Shown: positions 8,872 to 16,979, counted from the stretch's first letter. The stretch is DNA of 64,000 nt from CBDDEI01 sp965226775 (GCA_965226775.1 CBDDEI010000002.1:806001-870000), one strand, 5' to 3'. Numbers and translations are program-made. The notes: generated from the sequence alone by a model not told the origin.

Positions 8872-9733
8872 ATGGCTAAAGCTCGTTGAAATTATTGGCG
8901 TAACCCACAATCCCAACTACCCGCGGCGCTTTGCCAACCCCGGCGAGGAAGACCCCGCCATCGCTACCATCCGGGAGGGCTTTGAGCAGATGCGGCAGAA
9001 GATGACCGCCGCTCGCCCAGACGTCCTCCTCTGCGTGGGCAACGACCACCTGAACCAGCTCTTCATGCACAACATGCCCGCCTTCATGATAGGAAAGGCG
9101 CCTCACACCCAGGGGCCTCCTAAGTGGGAGCAGGATATGGGTATGCCGCCGCTGCCCATGGTCAGCATTAACCAGGACTTCGCCAAGGGCATCGTTCGCG
9201 GCGGCTTCGATCACGGCGTAGACTTCGCCTTCTCCGACGAGCTGAACATAGACCACGCCATCACCATGCCCTACCACTATATAAGCCCCAGCCAGGACCT
9301 GCCCATCGTGCCCCTCCTGACCAACGTCATGTCCCATCCCATGCCGCCTGCCATGCGCTGCTTCCAGGTGGGCGAGGCCCTCCGCGCCATCATCGACGAG
9401 TGGCCCGGCGATATGCGAGTAGGCGTGCTGGCCAGCGGTCACCTGGCGGTGGAGATTGGCGGCCCCAAGGGCCGCGGTCGCTCTCCCGACCCCGACTTCG
9501 ATGCGGCCAGCGTTGAGGCCATTGGCGCAGGCGATACAGAAGGCCTAATGCGCCTTGCCACCTTTGAGCGCATGGCCCAAGCGGGCAACTTCACCCCCGG
9601 TTTCCTGAACTTTGTGATGCTAACCGGCATAGCCCAGGGTAAGGCAGCCTCTCAGGCGGACCTCATCTCGTGTTCGGGCACCAATCCTGCGCCCTTCCTC
9701 ACCTGGGACTTCTACCAGGAGGGCGTCCAATGA
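8872..9733 (+). CDS. LigB-type class III extradiol dioxygenase subunit, frameshifted at codon 3-4
   Basis: An AGGAGGT Shine-Dalgarno precedes ATG 8872 (ATG GCT AAA), but one extra G at about 8881 shifts the frame. Without it the protein reads MAK-LVEIIGVTHNPNYPRR and continues to 9733, about 286 residues. As written, the ATG frame ends after five codons, and the main frame has no standard start until ATG 8990. Class III extradiol features are an N-terminal THNP His, GNDHLNQLF near residue 60, and SGHLAVEIGGP near residue 190. It is translationally coupled (ATGA) to a LigA-like subunit. It probably opens a catechol- or protocatechuate-type ring using Fe(II). The Glu usually seen before N-W near the C-terminus looks absent (GFLNFVML), so the exact reaction is uncertain. 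Confidence 0.8.
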
Positions 9734-10023
9734 GCCGCTACGGCATGGACAAAGTGATCTGGGAAGTCACCCGCACCGAAGATGACTCCTCGCTTAACCG
9801 TTTCCTAGAAGATCCAGCGGCCTACGTGCAGAGCTACGATCTGACCGCCGAAGAGCAAGACGCGCTCGTTGCCCGGGATATCGGTACCCTCTACCGGCTG
9901 GGCGCGCACCCCTTCATGCTGCCGGGGTTCGCGATGAAAGTGACCGGCGTAGAGCCCCGTGACGCCGACCGCGTCTACCTGGAAGCCATCAAGGAGCACG
10001 GCTACCCCGACTTCAGCACCTAA
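9730..10023 (+). CDS. LigA-like small subunit of extradiol dioxygenase
   Basis: A 97-residue protein whose start ATG overlaps the LigB-like stop (ATGA). It resembles the protocatechuate 4,5-dioxygenase alpha subunit: FLEDP near residue 25, the YDLTAEEQDALVARD segment, then a helix ending GAHPFML. In LigAB enzymes this helical subunit caps the active site of the beta subunit. Tight coupling to the LigB gene supports a two-subunit ring-cleavage enzyme. The stop codon TAA (10021-10023) coincides with the left end of a dispersed repeat. Confidence 0.82.
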   Translation: MSRYGMDKVIWEVTRTEDDSSLNRFLEDPAAYVQSYDLTAEEQDALVARDIGTLYRLGAHPFMLPGFAMKVTGVEPRDADRVYLEAIKEHGYPDFST

Positions 10024-10085
10024 GGAAGCTCTGCACAAGTCCCTTCCCCCTCGATGGGGGAAGGTTAGGATGGGGGTGAAGGAGC
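10020..10085. repeat. MITE-like dispersed repeat, copy 3 (left half only)
   Basis: A truncated copy running from CTAAGGAAGCTCTG through the hairpin (CCTTCCCCC TCGAT GGGGGAAGG) to GGTGAAGGAGC. It fills the whole gap between the LigA-like stop and the next start. Its AAGGAG is correctly placed to serve as the ribosome binding site of the next gene (ATG 10089). Confidence 0.8.
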
Positions 10086-10088
10086 AGG

Positions 10089-10523
10089 ATGAGTTATATC
10101 GAAGAACAGCTGATGCCAGGCGAGCGGCTGGTTTATAGAACCCGCTTGCACTGGTTTGTATTCGCTGGCCCGATACTCATACTCTCACTCGGCTTAGGAG
10201 TGCCGCAGATATCCCTCATCATTTTCATTGGTGTGTTGGTGTTGATTGGCGCTCTGAGTAATTATCTGACTACGGAGATAGGGGTGACAGATACGCGGGT
10301 TATCGGCAAGACTGGATTTCTTCGCACTATTTCGTTGGAGACCCAATTAGACGGAGTAGAAGGCATAGAAGTAGAGCAAGGCAGCATTGCTCGAATCGTC
10401 GGCTACGGCAAGGTGATTGTTCTGGCTACAGGCGGGGAGCAGACACCGTTTAGTGGAATAGCTCAACCTTTTGAACTGCGTCGCATTGTGAATCAGCAAA
10501 TTGAGGAACGCGGCGCAATTTGA
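10089..10523 (+). CDS. Bacterial PH-domain (bPH2) membrane protein
   Basis: A 144-residue protein with a short N-terminal region (MPGERLVYRTRLHW, the usual bPH2 opening), two adjacent hydrophobic helices (about 20-60), and a beta-rich C-terminal PH-like domain containing VTDTRVIGKTGFLRT. Such proteins are membrane anchored and their role is not known. The start lies 3 bases after a truncated dispersed repeat whose AAGGAG provides the Shine-Dalgarno. Base composition is more AT-rich than its neighbours, hinting at a different history. Confidence 0.8.
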   Translation: MSYIEEQLMPGERLVYRTRLHWFVFAGPILILSLGLGVPQISLIIFIGVLVLIGALSNYLTTEIGVTDTRVIGKTGFLRTISLETQLDGVEGIEVEQGSIARIVGYGKVIVLATGGEQTPFSGIAQPFELRRIVNQQIEERGAI

Positions 10524-10679
10524 CCTTTAGCCGAAGCCTATAGCACCGTCCATCTAGATTACGGAGAAGAGCGGCGCCATCGTTCTACGGCTCCTTGCGT
10601 GTGCCTGCGTAGCGTGTCTATACTTGTTACCGTTATCACAAAGTACAGCGCGGGCTGAATCTCCCCCCTATGGAGCAGT

Positions 10680-11750
10680 ATGAAAGGTCTTGTCCTTAGC
10701 GGCGGCAGAGGCACTCGCCTGCGTCCCCTCACCTACACGGGCGCAAAGCAGCTAGTGCCCATCGCCAATAAGCCTGTGCTCTTCTACGTGCTGGAAGACC
10801 TGGTGGAAGCAGGGGTGACGGACATCGGTATAGTCATCGCGCCGGAGACGGGATACCAGATTAAAGCGGCAGTGGGGGATGGCAGCCAGTTCGGCGCATC
10901 CGTAAGCTATATCCCCCAAGCAGAGCCGCTGGGACTCTCCCACGCCGTCCGCATCGCAGAGCCCTACATAGGTGAAGATCCCTTCGTGATGTTCCTGGGC
11001 GATAACTTGGTGCGGGACGGTATCGCTCCCTTTGTGCAGGAGTTCCGCAAGGGCGAGGTAAACTCCCTCATCCTGCTGAAAGAAGTGCCCAACCCCCAGG
11101 ACTTCGGCATTGTGGAGATGGAGGGGGACAAAGTGGTGCGGCTGGTCGAGAAGCCCAAAGAGCCCTGGTCCAACCTGGCGGTCATCGGCGTGTACATGTT
11201 CGACCACCACGTCTTTGAGGCGGCGAACAGCATAGAGCCCTCCCAACGCGGCGAGTTAGAGATAACCGACGCCATTCAGTACCTCATCGACCACGACTAC
11301 AGTGTCGCCGCCCGGCATCTCACCGGCCACTGGACGGACACCGGCAAGATGGATGATATGCTGGAGGCCAGCCGCTGGGTGTTGGAGTTGTTGGAGCCTT
11401 GCAATAATGGCACGGTGGATGAGGACTCAACACTCAACGGCAAGGTGCTGGTGGAGCAAGGCGCACGGATAACGCATTCCGTAATACGCGGCCCTGCGCT
11501 CATTGGCCGGGACACCCTGGTGGAGAACAGCTACATAGGCCCCTTCACCTCTATCGACCATGATTGCGTCATCCGCAACAGCGAGATCGAGCGCAGCATT
11601 ATCTTGGACTCCACTACTATCGAGACGCAGGGCCAGCGTGTGGAGGAAAGCCTTATCGGACGGCATGTCCAGATTCGTCCCTCTGCGCTCAAGCCTCCCG
11701 CGTACAAGCTGGTCATTGGCGACCACAGCAATATCAGCATCCCTTCCTGA
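10680..11750 (+). CDS. Glucose-1-phosphate thymidylyltransferase, long form (RmlA-like)
   Basis: A 356-residue nucleotidyltransferase. The N-terminal Rossmann-like domain has the signature GLVLSGGRGTRLRPLT with downstream KQLVPIANKP (substrate lysine), GDN near residue 103 (metal Asp) and VEKP. The C-terminal third is a left-handed beta-helix with hexapeptide rhythm. The length fits the long glucose-1-phosphate thymidylyltransferase group found in archaea, Actinobacteria and Chloroflexota. It would make an NDP-glucose for cell-surface sugars or secondary metabolites. No other rml gene is nearby. Alternative: another hexose-1-phosphate nucleotidyltransferase. Confidence 0.85.
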   Translation: MKGLVLSGGRGTRLRPLTYTGAKQLVPIANKPVLFYVLEDLVEAGVTDIGIVIAPETGYQIKAAVGDGSQFGASVSYIPQAEPLGLSHAVRIAEPYIGEDPFVMFLGDNLVRDGIAPFVQEFRKGEVNSLILLKEVPNPQDFGIVEMEGDKVVRLVEKPKEPWSNLAVIGVYMFDHHVFEAANSIEPSQRGELEITDAIQYLIDHDYSVAARHLTGHWTDTGKMDDMLEASRWVLELLEPCNNGTVDEDSTLNGKVLVEQGARITHSVIRGPALIGRDTLVENSYIGPFTSIDHDCVIRNSEIERSIILDSTTIETQGQRVEESLIGRHVQIRPSALKPPAYKLVIGDHSNISIPS

Positions 11751-11805
11751 GCCGGCCAGAGAATACCGTATACTTATCCATAGTTTTGCAGGACAAATGT
11801 AGCTA

Positions 11806-12498
11806 GTGGTCAATATTCTTCTCCTTGCCCCGGATGCGGATGAGCATCGCCGGCTTGCTCAAGAGCTTGCGCGACAGGAGCACGCAACGGTGCTCAAAGA
11901 TGAGTTGCTCACCGCCATTTCTGCACTTGAAGAGGACCCCCCAGACCTCGTCTTAGTCAACCTTGTGGTCCCCATGTTCAGCGTCGCCGGCATAAGAGAG
12001 CTCCTAGAGGCGTGCAGCGGCAGCTCTCGGATCCCGGCAATTGCGCTGGTGTTGGAAGATCAGTTGAACCGCCAGGAGCTCGCCCTAGGCTTCGATGACT
12101 TTCAGCTCTACCCCGTCCGGATGAGCGAGCTCTCCGCCCGCATCCAGCAGACCATGCGTCGCGCCGGGAAGCTGCCCAGAGAGTCAGAGGACATCATTCA
12201 GTGTGGCGACCTAATGCTGGATACGCTGCGCTACGAGGTCTACGTAGCCGGGGCTTCGGTAGAGCTGACCTACAAGGAATACGAGCTGCTGCGCTTCTTG
12301 GCCTCCAATGCGGACAAGGTCTTCACCCGGGAGGTCTTACTGAACCGCGTGTGGGGTTACGACTACTACGGCGGCGCACGAACCGTGGATGTGCACATCC
12401 GGAGGCTGCGGAGCAAGATAGAAGACAAAGATCACTTATTTATTGAGACGGTCCGCAACGTTGGTTACCGCTTCCGCCCTAGCTCCTTCGAGGGCTAG
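11806..12498 (+). CDS. GlnR-like orphan OmpR-family regulator with degenerate receiver
   Basis: A 230-residue protein with a receiver-like domain (1-120) and a winged-helix OmpR DNA-binding domain (about 130-226; ELTYKEYELLRFLASN and RTVDVHIRRLRSKIE are typical). In the receiver the phospho-acceptor position holds Asn52 (DLVLVNLVVP), and the switch Thr/Ser and conserved Lys are also missing, so phosphorylation is unlikely. No histidine kinase is adjacent. It sits immediately upstream of glnA, whose promoter has GTAAC/GAAAC half-sites at 11-bp spacing, the arrangement bound by actinobacterial GlnR. I infer it is the nitrogen regulator of this genome. The start is GTG 11806. Confidence 0.82.
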   Translation: MVNILLLAPDADEHRRLAQELARQEHATVLKDELLTAISALEEDPPDLVLVNLVVPMFSVAGIRELLEACSGSSRIPAIALVLEDQLNRQELALGFDDFQLYPVRMSELSARIQQTMRRAGKLPRESEDIIQCGDLMLDTLRYEVYVAGASVELTYKEYELLRFLASNADKVFTREVLLNRVWGYDYYGGARTVDVHIRRLRSKIEDKDHLFIETVRNVGYRFRPSSFEG

Positions 12499-12502
12499 AG
12501 TT

Positions 12503-12540
12503 GTAACACAACCGTAACAACAGTGAAACACTTCAGTAAC
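12503..12540 (+). promoter_or_regulatory. GlnR-type operator array upstream of glnA
   Basis: Four pentamers each exactly 11 bp apart: GTAAC (12503), GTAAC (12514), GAAAC (12525) and GTAAC (12536). This is the a-site/b-site layout described for Streptomyces GlnR. The last half-site covers the expected -35 position of the TAGAAT -10 candidate at 12556, where a good -35 is absent, which suggests an activator-dependent promoter. Confidence 0.75.
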
Positions 12541-12555
12541 AGCGTGTTTAGAAAA

Positions 12556-12561
12556 TAGAAT
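12556..12561 (+). promoter_or_regulatory. Candidate -10 element of glnA promoter
   Basis: TAGAAT lies about 80 bp before the glnA start and 15 bp after the last GlnR half-site. No -35 hexamer of quality is found at the matching distance. Confidence 0.45.
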
Positions 12562-12640
12562 ACGAGTAAGAGGGGTTCCTCTAGGTACCAGGCGTTAGCC
12601 GAAATCACGAGTACGAGCAGATAGAGAGGAGAATAGGATC

Positions 12641-14083
12641 ATGTCTGAAACCGGACCATTAAAATTCACTTCCCCGCAAGAGGTTATTGACTATTGTCAG
12701 GGTGAAGGCATCCGTATTGCCGACCTCAAGTTTATTGACCTGCCCGGCACGTGGCAGCATCTCTCTATTCCCGTCACCGAGCTGGACGTTGATGCCTTTG
12801 AAAAAGGCGTCGGCTTTGATGGGTCCAGCATCCGCGGGTTCCAGCACATCCATGAAAGCGATATGCTGCTCAGTCCCGACCCAACCACTGCCTTTATGGA
12901 CACTGCAACGAATATCCCGACCATCAGTCTTATCTGTACCATCAAGGACCCGATGACAGGAGGGAGCTACTCCCGTGACCCCAGGAACATCGCCCAGAAG
13001 GCCGAGGCGTATCTGAAGACCACCGGGATTGCGGAAAAAAGCTACTGGGGCCCTGAACTGGAGTTCTTCATCTTTGACAACATCCGCTTTGACCAGACCA
13101 GCAATAGCGGCTACTACTTCATAGATTCTGCCGAGGGCCAGTGGAACAGTGGTAGCGCAGACGGACCCAACCTGGGCTACAAGCCGCGCTACAAAGAAGG
13201 CTACTTCCCCGTCTCACCAACGGATACCCTGCAGGACATTCGCTCAGAAGCGTCCCTCAAGATGATGGATGCGGGTATCCATGTGGAGGCTCACCACCAC
13301 GAGGTCGCCACCGGCGGTCAGGGTGAGATCGATATGCGGTTCGATAGCCTCACCAAGATGGCGGACCAGGTGATGCTCCTGAAGTACATCCTGAAGAACG
13401 TGGCCCATGCCCATGGCAAGACCGTCACATTCATGCCCAAACCCCTCTTCCAGGATAACGGGACGGGCATGCACGTCCACCAGAGCCTTTGGACGGGCGA
13501 TACTCCCCTGTTCTTCGAAACCGGCGGCTATGCAAACCTGAGCGAGATGGCATTGTGGTACATTGGCGGACTGCTGAAGCATGCGCCTGCCATCCTGGCC
13601 TTTGCTGCGCCCGGCACCAACTCCTATCGGCGTTTGGTGCCGGGCTATGAAGCGCCTGTGAACCTGGCATTCTCCGCCCGGAACCGCAGCGCTGCGGTTC
13701 GTATCCCCATGTACTTTGACAGTCCCAAAGCCAAGCGGCTTGAGTTCCGCTGCCCGGATTGCACTAGCAACCCGTACTTGACCTTTGCTGCATGCCTTAT
13801 GGCCGGCCTGGACGGTATCGAGAACAAGATCCACCCCGGTGAGCCTATGGAGATGGACATCTACGAGCTAGAGGGCGAGGAAGCCAAAAACATTCCGCAG
13901 GTGCCCGGTAGCCTGGAGGCCGCGCTGAACGCACTAGAGGCCGACAACGAGTTCCTCCTAAAGGGCGATGTCTTCACCAGTGACGTGATCGACACTTGGC
14001 TGAGCTACAAGCGGGAGCGTGAAGTGGACCCCGTCCGCCTCCGCCCGCATCCGTACGAGTTTGCCCTGTACTTCGACGCTTAA
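12641..14083 (+). CDS. glnA: Glutamine synthetase, type I (beta-like)
   Basis: A 480-residue glutamine synthetase that makes glutamine from glutamate, ammonia and ATP. Visible motifs are GFDGSSIRGF near residue 64, ELEFFIFD (metal Glu), VEAHHHEVATGGQGEIDMRF, NGTGMHVHQSL, RRLVPGYEAPVNLAFSARNRS and EFRCPDCTSNPYL. The MDIYELEGEEAKNIPQVPGS segment matches the loop that holds the adenylylated tyrosine of beta-type enzymes, so modification by GlnE is possible, though no glnE lies in the window. GAGGAG lies about 10 bp before ATG 12641. The promoter carries a GlnR-type operator array and the gene follows the GlnR-like regulator. Confidence 0.95.
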   Translation: MSETGPLKFTSPQEVIDYCQGEGIRIADLKFIDLPGTWQHLSIPVTELDVDAFEKGVGFDGSSIRGFQHIHESDMLLSPDPTTAFMDTATNIPTISLICTIKDPMTGGSYSRDPRNIAQKAEAYLKTTGIAEKSYWGPELEFFIFDNIRFDQTSNSGYYFIDSAEGQWNSGSADGPNLGYKPRYKEGYFPVSPTDTLQDIRSEASLKMMDAGIHVEAHHHEVATGGQGEIDMRFDSLTKMADQVMLLKYILKNVAHAHGKTVTFMPKPLFQDNGTGMHVHQSLWTGDTPLFFETGGYANLSEMALWYIGGLLKHAPAILAFAAPGTNSYRRLVPGYEAPVNLAFSARNRSAAVRIPMYFDSPKAKRLEFRCPDCTSNPYLTFAACLMAGLDGIENKIHPGEPMEMDIYELEGEEAKNIPQVPGSLEAALNALEADNEFLLKGDVFTSDVIDTWLSYKREREVDPVRLRPHPYEFALYFDA

Positions 14084-14100
14084 CGGCGACAGCGTTAGCG

Positions 14101-14130
14101 CGGAAGCCCCGACCCCCGTCGGGGCTTCCG
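14101..14130 (+). terminator. Hairpin after glnA
   Basis: A 12-bp perfect stem (CGGAAGCCCCGA paired with TCGGGGCTTCCG) with a 6-base loop, 18 bp after the glnA stop. No T-run follows, so it may act as a partial terminator or mRNA-stabilising hairpin between the two glutamine synthetase genes. Confidence 0.6.
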
Positions 14131-14200
14131 TGTCTAGCTCTGCTGCATACCCCAAAAGGCCGCACACACCGGCGCCACTACTTAGGAGAGGTTGAGGACT

Positions 14201-15535
14201 ATGCCTGGAGAAGACCGGGACTTTGTAAGACGACGCGCCAAGGAGATGGACGTAAAGTTCATTAGACTTTGGTTTACGGATATCCTGGGCTCCCTCAAGA
14301 GCTTTGCTATTACCGTTGAGGAGTTGGAAAAGGCGCTGACCGAGGGCATGACCTTTGATGGAGCCTCCATTGAGGGATTCGCTCGGGATGTCGAACAAGA
14401 CATGGTAGCAGTGCCGGACCCGAGCACCTTTGTCCTCCTGCCGTGGCGACCGCGGGAACAGAACGCTGTGGCCCGCATGTTCTGCGATATCTACACTCCG
14501 GACGGCAAACCTTTCATAGGCGATCCCCGCTACGTGCTCCGCCGCAATCTGGATCTGGCGCGTGAGATGGGCTTCACCTACTACGTGGGCCCGGAAATCG
14601 AACACTTCTACTTCCAGAGCGGGGAAGGCACACCGGTGCCCCTCGATCATGGCGGGTATTTTGACCTAACCCCCCTGGACGTTGCCAGCGACCTGCGCCG
14701 CGAGACGGTGCTCGAGCTGGAAGAGATGGGCATTGGCGTGGAGTTCAGCCACCATGAGGCAGCCTACAGCCAGCATGAGATAGACCTTCGCTACACCGAC
14801 GCCCTCACTATGGCCGATAACATCATGACCTACCGGTTGGTGGTGAAAGAAGTTGCGCTCCGCCATAACGTCTACGCGTCCTTTATGCCCAAACCCCTCG
14901 CTGGACTAAACGGCAGCGGCTTGCATCTCTACCTCTCCCTCTTCTCCAAGGGCGAGAACGTTTTCTCCTCCAAAGACTTAGAGGACAACCTGTCACCTAT
15001 AGGACGCCAGTTCATCGCCGGATTGCTGGAGCATGCGCCGGCCATTACGGCTGTCACGAACCAGTGGGTTAACTCCTACAAAAGGCTGGTGCCCGGCTTT
15101 GAGGCGCCGGTCTACCTCTCCTGGGCCTTGAAGAACCGTTCAGACCTCGTCCGCGTGCCGGAGTACAAGGTGGAGAAGGCGGATTCGGCTCGTGTGGAAT
15201 ATCGTGCGCCAGACCCCGCCTGTAACCCCTATCTAGCGTTCTCCGTCATCCTGGCTGCCGGCCTAGACGGCGTTCGTCGTAAGCTCAGCCCGCCGGCGCC
15301 GGTCGTGACCAACTTAGCGCACATGACTCCGCAGGAGCGGGCGGAAATGGGTATTGGCGTCCTGCCAACCAGCTTGGAAGTGGCGCTTGCCAACATGAAA
15401 GAGAGCTCCCTGGTGCGGGAGACCTTGGGCGACCACGTCTTCGAGAGCTTTCTGCGCAACAAGGGCATTGAGTGGGAGAGTTATCGCAGCCAGGTCACTG
15501 ACTACGAGCTGAAGCGGTATCTCCCAATCCTGTAA
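14201..15535 (+). CDS. glnA: Second glutamine synthetase, alpha-like (GSI-alpha)
   Basis: A 444-residue glutamine synthetase of the shorter type, without the 25-residue insertion and adenylylation loop of beta enzymes. Motifs are TFDGASIEGF, GPEIEHFYF, EFSHHEAAYSQHEIDLRY, NGSGLHLYLSLF, KRLVPGFEAPVYLSWALKNRSDLVRVP and EYRAPDPACNPYLAF. The usual second polar residue after GMH (His or Asn) is Tyr here. The TTG at 14192 directly abuts the AGGAGAGG Shine-Dalgarno, so ATG 14201 is taken as the start. It probably makes glutamine under different control from the first copy; a role in gamma-glutamylation of amines cannot be excluded. Confidence 0.88.
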   Translation: MPGEDRDFVRRRAKEMDVKFIRLWFTDILGSLKSFAITVEELEKALTEGMTFDGASIEGFARDVEQDMVAVPDPSTFVLLPWRPREQNAVARMFCDIYTPDGKPFIGDPRYVLRRNLDLAREMGFTYYVGPEIEHFYFQSGEGTPVPLDHGGYFDLTPLDVASDLRRETVLELEEMGIGVEFSHHEAAYSQHEIDLRYTDALTMADNIMTYRLVVKEVALRHNVYASFMPKPLAGLNGSGLHLYLSLFSKGENVFSSKDLEDNLSPIGRQFIAGLLEHAPAITAVTNQWVNSYKRLVPGFEAPVYLSWALKNRSDLVRVPEYKVEKADSARVEYRAPDPACNPYLAFSVILAAGLDGVRRKLSPPAPVVTNLAHMTPQERAEMGIGVLPTSLEVALANMKESSLVRETLGDHVFESFLRNKGIEWESYRSQVTDYELKRYLPIL

Positions 15536-15557
15536 TCAGGCACACAACGTATGCAAT

Positions 15558-15584
15558 AAAGGGGGCCTAGTCAGGCTCCCCTTT
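15558..15584. terminator. Convergent hairpin after second glutamine synthetase
   Basis: AAAGGGG-rich arm pairs with CCCCTTT across the loop, located between the glutamine synthetase stop and the converging small membrane protein, whose TAG (15567-15569 on the minus strand) lies inside the hairpin. No long T-run. Confidence 0.5.
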
Positions 15585-15836
15585 ACGTCTCCTAGCTATC
15601 TGCCAGATAACCCAGCAGCAGAGGGCGTAGCCCACGAGAACGGGCAGCGCCATCACGAGGTTGTGCGCAGCCAGCAGCGCGAGCAGCGCTCCCGCCACCA
15701 TAGTTGTGGCAAGCCAGGCGAATAGCTCCGCCCAGGCAAAGCTCGTGGGCTTGCGCGGCGGCGGCTGCCCGGCCGAACGGGATGTAACGCGCCCCCTGCC
15801 GTAGCCGGCCACCCGAGACCCTTTGTTTCTGACCAC
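15567..15836 (-). CDS. Small membrane protein, unknown function
   Basis: An 89-residue protein with a basic, Arg/Pro-rich N-terminus (about 1-30) and two hydrophobic helices (about 33-56 and 60-80), ending in a basic RRRKGE tail. The start is GTG 15836, three bases after the stop of the glycosyltransferase gene on the same strand, so the two are probably co-transcribed. I do not recognise a family. It is likely an inner-membrane protein. Confidence 0.55.
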   Translation of the reverse strand: MVRNKGSRVAGYGRGRVTSRSAGQPPPRKPTSFAWAELFAWLATTMVAGALLALLAAHNLVMALPVLVGYALCCWVIWQIARRRKGEPD

Positions 15837-15839
15837 TCG

Positions 15840-16979
15840 TTACCTGCCCTCCGCCGCGCCTAGCTTGCTGCGGGCGCGCGTGCCGCTTGCCTGGTGTTCT
15901 TGGAGCCGCTGGTGCACGTACGCCATAAAGGTCTCGCGGAAGCGCCCCACATCAAACTGCTGTGCGGCTAGGTGTATTGCGGCGCTGTCCCATTGCTGCT
16001 GCTCGGCTCTCTGGACGGCCTCGGCCAGCGACGCCGGTGTTGCTTCGTGGAAGAAGACGCCGGTAACGCCCTCCTCAACCGTATCCAGCGCGCCCCCTGC
16101 AGCGTAGGCAATGACCGGCCTGCCCGATGCCTGTGCTTCCATGGGCGCAATGCCAAAATCCTCCGCTCCCGGGAAGATGAAAGCCTTGCACGTTGCCATA
16201 AGCTCACGCAAACGTTCCTGGGAGACCCATCCCTCAAACTGCACCGTTGGTCCCGCTTGCGCCTGCAGTGCAGCCCGATCGCGGCCTTCTCCCACCACCA
16301 GCAGCGGCAGGCCCAGCTGAGTGAAGGCCCGGACCGCAAGGTCTATACGCTTGTACGGAATGAGACGCGACGCCACAAGATAGAAGTCGCCTGTGTTTGC
16401 TGCCGGCTGGAAGTCGCTGGTGTGCACGGGCGGGTAGATGACCGCTGCCTCCCTGCCGTAGTGCCGCGCAATGCGCTCCCGCACCGCTTGGGAGATGGCG
16501 ACAAAGTGGTCGACCTGCCGCACCGAACGCTGGTCCCACCACCGCAACGGCCGTACCACCGCCGAGGCTAGGAGCCGCGCCGGCGGGTTCATCTCCTCCC
16601 GGGCCAGGTAGCTGTCCAAATCCCAGAGGAAGCGCGGCGGCGTTAAGCAGTAGTTGATATTGCAGGTCTGCGGCTTTGTGGGCACGCCGTGACAAAACCC
16701 GCTGCTGTTGCTGATGACTAGGTCGTAGCTAGAGAGGTCAAAGGATTGAAAAGCAAAGGGATAGAAGGGGAGGAAGGGCTGGTGGTGCCGGCGCGCCAGC
16801 GGGACGCGCTGCAAGAAGGAGGTGCGGATGTCCCAGGAGCGATAGAAATCCGGAAGTGTCTCCGGTGCGTAGAAGCTGGTGTAGATTGGGGCGTCGGGAA
16901 ACAGATCGTGGAGCACTTCCAGCACTCGTTCGGCTCCCCCGTACTGGTTGAGCCAGTCGTGGACTAGGGCTACCCGCAT
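15840..16979 (-). CDS. Glycosyltransferase family 4 (GT-B fold)
   Basis: A 379-residue GT4-type enzyme when started at the ATG at 16979 (MRVALVHDWLNQYGGAERVL), which is the normal N-terminus for the family; the 33 extra codons upstream to 17078 are unlike a protein start. The C-terminal domain has the donor-site pattern GAEDFGIAPMEAQASGRPVIAYAAGG (E-x7-E type), preceded by SRLIPYKRIDLAV. It would transfer a sugar from an NDP-sugar to a lipid or polysaccharide acceptor. Transcribed divergently from the radical SAM gene. Confidence 0.88.
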   Translation of the reverse strand: MRVALVHDWLNQYGGAERVLEVLHDLFPDAPIYTSFYAPETLPDFYRSWDIRTSFLQRVPLARRHHQPFLPFYPFAFQSFDLSSYDLVISNSSGFCHGVPTKPQTCNINYCLTPPRFLWDLDSYLAREEMNPPARLLASAVVRPLRWWDQRSVRQVDHFVAISQAVRERIARHYGREAAVIYPPVHTSDFQPAANTGDFYLVASRLIPYKRIDLAVRAFTQLGLPLLVVGEGRDRAALQAQAGPTVQFEGWVSQERLRELMATCKAFIFPGAEDFGIAPMEAQASGRPVIAYAAGGALDTVEEGVTGVFFHEATPASLAEAVQRAEQQQWDSAAIHLAAQQFDVGRFRETFMAYVHQRLQEHQASGTRARSKLGAAEGR

